Origin: Zeugodacus cucurbitae
Lineage: Eukaryota > Arthropoda > Insecta > Diptera > Tephritidae
Direction of reading: 5' to 3'
Length of the DNA: 64,000 nucleotides
Assembly (NCBI RefSeq): GCF_028554725.1
Contig: NC_071668.1
Location: forward strand, 8,043,001 to 8,107,000
Below the pieces are notes generated by a model. The model had not been told where the DNA came from. It did no database searches and was given only the letters and a program-made list of their open reading frames with translations. The position numbers and the translations under genes were made by a program. Shown piece after piece: positions 11,001 through 20,000 of this stretch. Every line of letters starts with the position of its first letter. Position 1 is the first letter of the stretch.

Positions 11001-14000
11001 TGGAGTTAAGAGGTTGAATGCAATACCGGAGGTGAGAAATATCTAAAACGAACACGCTGTAACAATTTCTGTAAAACGCACTACTAAGGCAGTCTAATAA
11101 CATGTGACGCTTTATTGAAGCCTTACGTCTCTCTCTCTCTCTACTAAAACTGGTGTATATATTCACACATACGCATTGCCATAATAATTTCGCTTTTCTA
11201 CTTTATTTCGCTTAATTGAAACCATTAATTATGTGCACACCATTGATGTCTCATGGCACATACATATCTGCATTTGTAAAAGAATTTCATAAAATTTCAT
11301 TAATATTATAGTTTTTCAATATTTGTTTGACCAAAAACGCATGCATCTGAATGTCGCTTTCATTTCCGATTTTTTTTTAAATAGTTTGATGTACTAAATT
11401 ATATACTGTTGCACAAAGCGCGACAGTTTTACTGATTTATATTGGCTTTTAATGGATAATATGAGTTTTAATGCACAAACAAACATTTTTAAACATTTAC
11501 AGTTATATTTTCATTACCATTTTATTTAGTTTCAATGACATTTTGTTAAAAAATTTTACTTAAGATCAGTTAGGTAGTTTGATTTCTGATATTTAAATTA
11601 TTGTTATAGATAGAATTAAATATCGAGTCTTGAATATGCTGGTTTGAAAAATTCAAATTTTCGTTATAGCTTAATTGGGATCAAGTTACCTTACAATATT
11701 GGCACAGAATGATTTTTCTTTCGAAAAATTTTACGTAATCACCTTTTCTAGGTTCCCATACTAGCTTTCGAACAGTCGATATATTTATTAAATTGATTTG
11801 TGAAATAAGTCGTACTAACGAATCGTTTTTTGAGGGTTATATTTGTTAAATATTCTATCAAAAAATCATAATACCTAAAATAAGAAGGATATTCTCATGA
11901 AACATTACTTCATCTTTAATAGAATACAGCAGACCACTCCGGCTTCGCACGGGCTTAAACAAACATTTCAAAAGTTATAAGTTTTTATACACTTATACAC
12001 ACTCTCTCAAACATATGTATGTACATTGTCGTTTCTTGCGTGGGTTCATTTAAAAAAAAAAAGTAAAATGAGGAAAATTCGAACATGAAATTATATATTA
12101 TTTGCAATGAGCTAAAACTTGATTACGACCTCTAGTCTTTTGTGTCCGTTGCCTTTCTCCTAGTGCGAGCTTGTATATTTTTAATATTTTGTTCTTCAAG
12201 CCGCTGCATACGCTTCGTACTCGACTCTCAAGCGCGTACTTGGGAGGTTTCGAAATTTTGTTCAGCAAGCAGATGCGAGCGTTCATTATTCGACTCTCTG
12301 GCACGTGATTGCGATGCGAAGAGAATGACTTCTAGGACGATTTTCAGTTTCAGATTAAGATTCTTCATCAAGGAGTCTCTTTGATACCCTCACCTGGGAA
12401 CTATTTCCAGAAAGTTGAGATTCTAGCAATAAATATAGCCTATATTACTCGGGGTGAATCTAGCTTTCCAATGGTGAAAATTTTTTGAAATCGGCACAGT
12501 AGTTTTCGAGTTTTATATTTTTTTGTTTTTTTGTAGCGACAAAAACTATTCACCAAATATTGTTCAACAATGTTTTCAATTTGAAGATACTAAAGATAGA
12601 TACACCCCTATTGCGAGTGTCGACTGGCAGTAGATAAACGACTACTGAGCGATGATCGACTACTGGTGCTATTGTGAGTGTCGATCAATCGCTCAACCAA
12701 CGACTGTGATCGCTCATTTGTCGACACAAATTTTTCAATCGCTAGAGATTTTTGAATTTTGTCGATCAAGTTACACAATAGCAAATGAAAATATAATCGA
12801 CTCAATCGACTGGATTCTATTATACTAGCAAGTGACACTTGCAATCCGTTCCGAATATTTAGACTTGACGGTAGTGGGAACAGATCACAGATTTCGATAT
12901 ATCAGGTTATTTTAAGGACTTTTGGAAAAAAATATTGATGCAAGCTATTCTTAAAATAGTTTTTGCATTTAGAAATCAGTTCAATTTTAGTTATTAAAAT
13001 TTGTCTAATAAGAAAGATGTATGATTAGGTATTAGAATCCATCACATCATTTGTTGTTCGGTATTTTAATAGTTGAAGAGATTAAAAAAAATCAGCGAAT
13101 ATAACATTTCGGAGGACTATTTACACACTAGGCAGATATTTGAAATAATATTTAACTCTTAGCTTACATCTATACTACTAAAGATATAACCATTAAATAA
13201 TTTAAATTATGTCAAATAAACCTGAATGCTTATTATAAACAATCTTAAACTAATAATAATAATACATATTTATCATAAAATATCGTAAAAATAAATGCAA
13301 AAAAGTAATTTGCATCGGCCGGGAATCGAACCCGGGCCGCCCGCGTGGCAGGCGAGCATTCTACCACTGAACCACCGATGCTTGTTATACCACTACCACC
13401 CTGATGGTAACTTCAGCATTAACACGCACAGCATAACACAACAAGCAGTCGAAGGAAAGGAGATGCTCAACGCGCTACGAACAAAGTGTGGAATTAGCTA
13501 CACACGCGATGCGATTAATATCAAACTATAAATAGAGAAGAGCTGCAGGCAAACAAAGTGAAAGGTTAACAAGAAAAGAAGCAAACTCAAAATAAGAAAC
13601 GCATGTGAATAGTTGTAAAGGCAAACATATTGACCGGAATAAAGATTAAAGATTTGCGTGTGAATTTGAAGCGGATTAAAAAAAGTAATCTGTCAGTCGT
13701 GGCTTTTTAGTTAAAGGAGTGAGATAACTAAGAAGCATTACTTTTTGCTTTACTAATTACAATAATCCTGTACATAAATAAATACATACTTACATATACA
13801 TAAACGCATATGTAATTACATGTCAGCGCTTTGTCTTGTAAATGTTGAACATATTAATTTTAATAACTGTTTCATAGTTTACTAGTCAATTCTATTGTTT
13901 AGGAGCTTGTTTTTAAATATATTTTAACATTTTTATCAGGTCGGTTATCGCTCACTGCGTGGCAGTCATAGTATTTCGGATCTAAGTCTAGCGGGCAATA

Positions 14001-17000
14001 TGGATAATGCGTCGAGATCGGCGGCTGCCGCTAACCGTTATGCAAAGACAGGTGAGTGAAATGAGCAAAATTCAGTTATTAAAGTCAGCAGATTTTAAAA
14101 ACTTTACATTTTTATATATTATATGTAACTATAAATTAATTGAATTAAATTAAAATTAATTGAATTCAATTTAATTTGATTGAATTGAGTATTTATGGTG
14201 TACTAATTAAATTGAATTCAAATAAGCATATTTGAAGTGATTATGACTGACTAAATTGAATTGAGTTGAAATTAACTGAATTAAATTATATGGATTTAGA
14301 TTTACTGAATTGTATAGATTAAATTGAATTGAAATAACCTGATTTATTTAATGTGGATATATATTAAACTTGTAGGCTTTAATGAATTCAATTAAACTAA
14401 TTTCAATGTAATTAAAAATAAATAAATCGACTATTGCTATACAAATTGCAGATCCAAGATAATTTTAAAACAAAATAAAAGTCATATAATTTAAGATCAT
14501 ATTTATAGCAGCTTCTATCAATAATTCCTATCATTCTTTGGCCCCTACTTAGTACTTTATAAATATACTATCAACATATATAATAATATTAACCGCTCTA
14601 TTCGTACGCTCATCAAATTTATATCTCTCACTATGTTCCGTATTTTCTCTTCCCCCGAACATGCGGCTTGTTGTAAATTTAAATATTTGGACTTAATATA
14701 TTGCTAAACTGCTAACTTTACTTGAACCACTAATATATGCCTTACTAATCAGTAGCTCCTCTTAATGAACCCACACAGTACGCTAGCTATTATAACTCCC
14801 CATTACAACAACAACAAACATTACCACAACAACAGCAACAGATGTCGCTACAAACACAACAAATATCTGCGCAACAACAACAATTCCAAACTTCACAACA
14901 ATATCCACCGTATCCACGTTCACCACTCCAGCAATCGTTTAGTCAGGAACAACAACAACAGCAACCACAACATTTCTTCAATTGCGCTGCATCACGTTCG
15001 GTGTTGCAGCAGAGCTGTCAAGCAATGCGTCAAGTGCAACAACACTATCCACCATATCCGCATCATGTTGGTGTCCACCAAATACATCCACCGCCTGGTG
15101 TGCCCTTCATGGCGCCCAACGCGCGTAGTACCACACCGCGCGCACAAGCGCAAACGCACAGCGGCAAGCAGTCGGGCGCCTTTAATAGCTCCACACTGCC
15201 CGCACAAGGTCAGCACACGCGCGTCAAACGCAACCCGGCGGGCAATGCGCGTCGCACGCCGAGCATACTGAAGCACTATAAGTCGTGTCCGGTGTCACCG
15301 GTGCATGAGGAGGTCGAATGGTCGGCGGATAATAAGAGTAGCATTATTATCACGGAACCGAAGCGTCATTCGGTGTACGCGGAGGATGCCCGCACCATAC
15401 TCGACATGATACAGGCCGATACCGAGAAAATGATTGAGGAGATACAGAAAAAGTATGGTGATCTAGATGATATCGGCGTTGATTTGTATGACGCTAAATT
15501 GGGCGGACGTTACTCACAGCTTGTGGCATCGCAATCAGTGCCGTCTTGTCTTTCGCCACCAGTTTATGCGGCAGGCCGACAGCCGCCTTTGGCAACGCCC
15601 ACCGCTGGGCCACACCTAACACACACGCTACCCTATCAACTGCACTCACCAGGCGCGGTAACACCGCCTAAGCGCGCCGTGTCCGAGTATTATATCTATC
15701 AGGAGTTCTATCAGTGTCATCGCAATGTTTCACTATCCGACATATTGGCGCCAGAGCAACAGGCAGAGACGCGTCGCATTGAAGAAGCGCGTTTTCTCGA
15801 GACACAACGGCACTCGAGTGCCAGTTTCTTTCTCACTTCGCAGTTTGGTGAGCGCAAGAGTCAGGAGTCACTGTTATCCGATGAGTTTTTGGATGACGGC
15901 AGCTATTGCAATAGCATGGAGAGCATACTCTCGGATGAGAGCGACTGCAAGAGCGCGCCTATGGAAACACAAATGCAACGTCATGCTGGCATTCGCAACT
16001 TCATACTGCATGGACCGGTGAGCGCCGCCGCTGCCAATACCACACAGCTGGTGACCAAGTCGTACGGGTCCAGTCCGAATGCTTATGGCAGCTTTGATTA
16101 CTACATGCAGCAGCGCAATCTGCAGCATTCGCCGTTGCCTTACGAGAGCTTTGATGTGTCCAGTTACAATTTAGAGAATTTCAAAACGGAAAGTGTGCGC
16201 CAGAAAACGCCTATAATGCAAAAGAAGCTGCCCAACTCGAAAACATATCCACGTATTGCTGATACGCCGCGAGCCAGTGTTGGCGCCAAAGCGGAAGACA
16301 TACCGACGCTCAGCTCTAAGAACAAGCAATACAATTCGGGCGTCAACAAGAGTCTCAGTCAGGACTTTGCGCAACAACGCCTGCAACGCACTACAAATCC
16401 GTTACAAGTGGAACGCAACACTTACGATGACAAGCTGTTTACCAAGAAAGCGGTGAAACCAAAACCACCTGTGCCAGCAAAGCCGCAAAATCTCATCTCA
16501 ACACTCACGTCTACTGTGGAGACGGCGCATGCCAGCAGCGCGCCACGTGACACAGCGCCCAAGTACTGCGCCTTCGATGTGGACACCACCGATGTGCGCT
16601 GTCAGTCGCGCACCGCCAGCGTCGTGCGCAAATTCGAACGCAATCTACAAAAGTTCGAGCGCGAGAAGCAAGCCGAGTTGCAAACGAAAAAAGCGAGCGG
16701 CATGCGCCCTTCTGTCAGCAGTGGCGCGCTCACAACACACAGTTGTTTGAAAAAGGTTTCGAAATTTGATACCAGCGCTAAGAATGCGCCAGCGTCGCGG
16801 CGTGCCACAAGCATGCGCACACGCGGTCGCCCCAAGGTGGCGGTGCGCTTCAACACAGTCTCGCAAATCAAGTATACGCCCAGCGAGAAGCGTTCGTCGT
16901 CATGCAGCAGCGGCAGCACCGCGTCCGCTTACTCCGCCTGCGCAACAATGGAGCGCGAAACTACAGCGATGTGTCCGCTAAACGATATCAACCGCAACGT

Positions 17001-20000
17001 CGAGTCGCCACCGCCCATTGTAGGCAGTCTGCCAAGCGATTATGGTGGCGAGCGTTCCTTCGAGATGTACATAGCGGAAAATGGCAACGAACATGAGAAT
17101 ATGAATATGGACAGTCTGAAATTATATACCAAACCCGAACTGCAAGCGGTGGTCGACGAGATACAGCAGGAGCGCGAGCGCGATGCCAAGCACAAAAAGA
17201 ATATGGCCAATGTGGAGAAGACGACCGCCGCCGACACGACCACAAGTAATCAGTGTAAGAATATCGCTAAGAAAATCGATATCATACAGAAATTAATCGA
17301 AATGGAAGAGCGCAAGCTGGAGCAAATACGCATTGCCACCGAGTCGCGCATGCGTCCCTTCGAATGCAACTCCAAACAGAAGGGTTATGTGAAGAGTTTG
17401 ACAATGAATTTCGATATGCTCGCCAAGGGTATCGAGAAGGATATCGAGAATGAGCAGCGGCGCATACGTGCCGACAGCAATGATGCGGATTTGTGCGCCT
17501 ACGCGCGTCACATCAAGCGTAATATAAGTTTGCCGGATGTGCTGGAGCGCACCGATCTGTTCGGCAAATCACCACCAGCTGCGCACTCCTCATCCACGGA
17601 TGAGGATGAAGTTGAGCTGGCGAAGGAGGTGAAGGCCGATTCGGATGTGGAGGCGGACGAGAATGTGGTTGAACATGAGAGCGAAAAGATGCGCATTGAT
17701 TTCGATGAGAAGGATCGAGGTTTGCTGCGTGCGTTCAAAAGCATCTTTACTTCATAATTATTTTGAAACACAATTTTTGTTGTTGGTTTTTTTCGAATAT
17801 TTTACGTGTTTTCTTCACCGCCGCACTGTTGTTTTTTTAAATAATATTTTTTACAATGAATTTCGGTTGATTTGGTGGCAATTTTGTTGTTGTTTTCTTT
17901 TGTGTCTCCAATGAGCAATTAAGCACCGTTATCCATGCTTTCATCCACCTTTTTCAACTCATACTCATAAGCACGAGATACATACATATTCTCATTTAAT
18001 GAAAAAAATCAGTTTCTATTTTCTATTCCATCCAACTTTTAGCTCATTTAAAGCATTTAAATTTATTATACCATATATTACTAATATTATTATTGTGTTT
18101 TCTTTCTACTATTAATTTTTTATTATTTTATTGAATTATTATTATTTATTATTTTTTGTCATTATTAGTTAAACTCATATAATATATAATGAAAAAAAAT
18201 TTATTTTTATAAATATAATTTTTAAACAAATATTCCTGTCTGATTATAAAATTTTTCATTACCTTTCACAGGCAATCCAAAAAGTCTGCTGCCAATGCCA
18301 GTCGAAGACTCCTCAATGCGTCGCTCTTGTTCGCTCAGTGACTTGCATATGGGAAACCTAGGCAAATGTAAGTACCTTCAAATCTGTATATAAGAAATTT
18401 TATTGACTATCTGACATCAATTTCAGCTGGAAAGTCAAACGGCAGTCAGTTGAAGAATCCCGGTGTAGTCTATCGCAACAGTACGACAACAAGATCGGCG
18501 AATAAGCGAAATAGTTTGCAACTGAAGAGCTCTGCTGGTGGATTGGGTGCATCGAGTTCATCTATTGGTGTGCTAAATCAAGCGGTATGTATTACAATAA
18601 CAATAACAAATATCTAAAAAAATTAAAAACTACAAAATATTTAAAGTGATATAGAATCAAAACTATATTTTGTATTTTTCAAAAAAGAAATATTTTCCAA
18701 AAATGTTGAAATTTTCAAAAAATATTTTCAAATTATATTTATATATATTTTTATATTATTTTATTATTTTATAATATTCTATTCTTTTAAAAATATTTTA
18801 TATTTATAATAATTTTAATTTTTAGAGCGACTCTGAGAATGAGGACAGCAATCGTGGCCGAAGCAGTGGCAACAACCAAAATCGTAGCAATGGTCCAACG
18901 GGTAAGTGGAGTAGTAGGAAATGTCAGTTGCCTCCATATATTATTAACTTAATTGTTTTGTTTTTTTCACCAGCCGCCAATCGTCAGTATGTCAACAAGA
19001 ATTCAAATGGCAACAACAACCGACGAAAGGGCTTACAACCAAATTTCAGTAACGGTATGTAAAATAGAAATTTTTCTGAATAAAACTATTCTATATTTAT
19101 TTTTATAACATTCTTCATCTCTCTCCTATGTTCCATCAGCCGCTCCACTGCAGGACGATTCCAGCTCTGAGGAGACACCCGCCGGTACGTCCAACTCCAA
19201 ACCAATAGTGCCACCACGCCCGCGTAATTTAACCTTCGATCATAAGAACAAAGTGCTCAACAGTCCGAATGTGATGAAGCAACGTGGCGCTTTTGAGGCG
19301 CCCGAATTTGGCACCATCGATGGCAGTGATCGTGAGTTTGCATTTGTTTTTAATCTTAGTATTTGTATGAAAATTATATATATTTGTCTTGTAGCAAAAT
19401 CACAAGTGCACAATGTGATCAACAATTTGTACACAACAACACAGACCGTTATGCAATTGCATGCGAATCTGAAGAATTGTGAGGACTCACTGATGCTAAA
19501 GGAACTGGAGAACGCTGTGATTATGACACAAAATATGTTGACAAACATTACACAAAATAAGTGAGTTGAGCGAGTGTTTTAGATTTGATTTTAATTTTTA
19601 TGGTTTAAGGTATAGATAAGAGCTTAGATGAATAATTAATTTTAAAGCACTTTCTGACATTTTCGAACATGCTCGTATCTTTATTTTTTTATGAACATTT
19701 TTTAGTTTAAATATTTTATTTTAGTTTTTATTTATCTATTTTAATTTTCAATCGACCTATTTATTTATTATTTAGTAATTTTATTTTAATTTGTTGTTTT
19801 ATTTTTTTTCTTATTTAATTTTTTTATTTTTATGTATTAATTTTAATTTTTTTATTTAAGCTTTTATTAATTTTTTAAATATTTTTTTCCAATTCAGTAC
19901 TGACCCCTCCACACATATCAGGCCTTTTTAAAACTATAAAGCTGCCCTCTTTGGGTCTATCTGGTGTATTGACGCTAAACAAAAATTCTGATTTATTTAT

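Larger units (their letters stand above)
11032..13939 (+). other. Wdr62: Wdr62 intron hosting an antisense tRNA gene
   Basis: About 2.9 kb, AT-rich. It holds the tRNA-Gly at 13311-13381, a (CT)n run near 11130-11144, and a degenerate inverted repeat at 12609-12846. Positions 12420-12520 resemble the 'pocket' of a widespread insect interspersed repeat by memory only. No further exon is evident. Confidence 0.65.

Noticed and set aside
12400..12530. Resemblance to a widespread insect repeat (phrase with CTTTCCAATGGTGAAAATTT)
   Set aside because: Only remembered similarity, no ends or coding part visible, so not called.
16602..16919. Antisense frames across the giant Wdr62 exon
   Set aside because: Shadows of the GC-rich coding strand.
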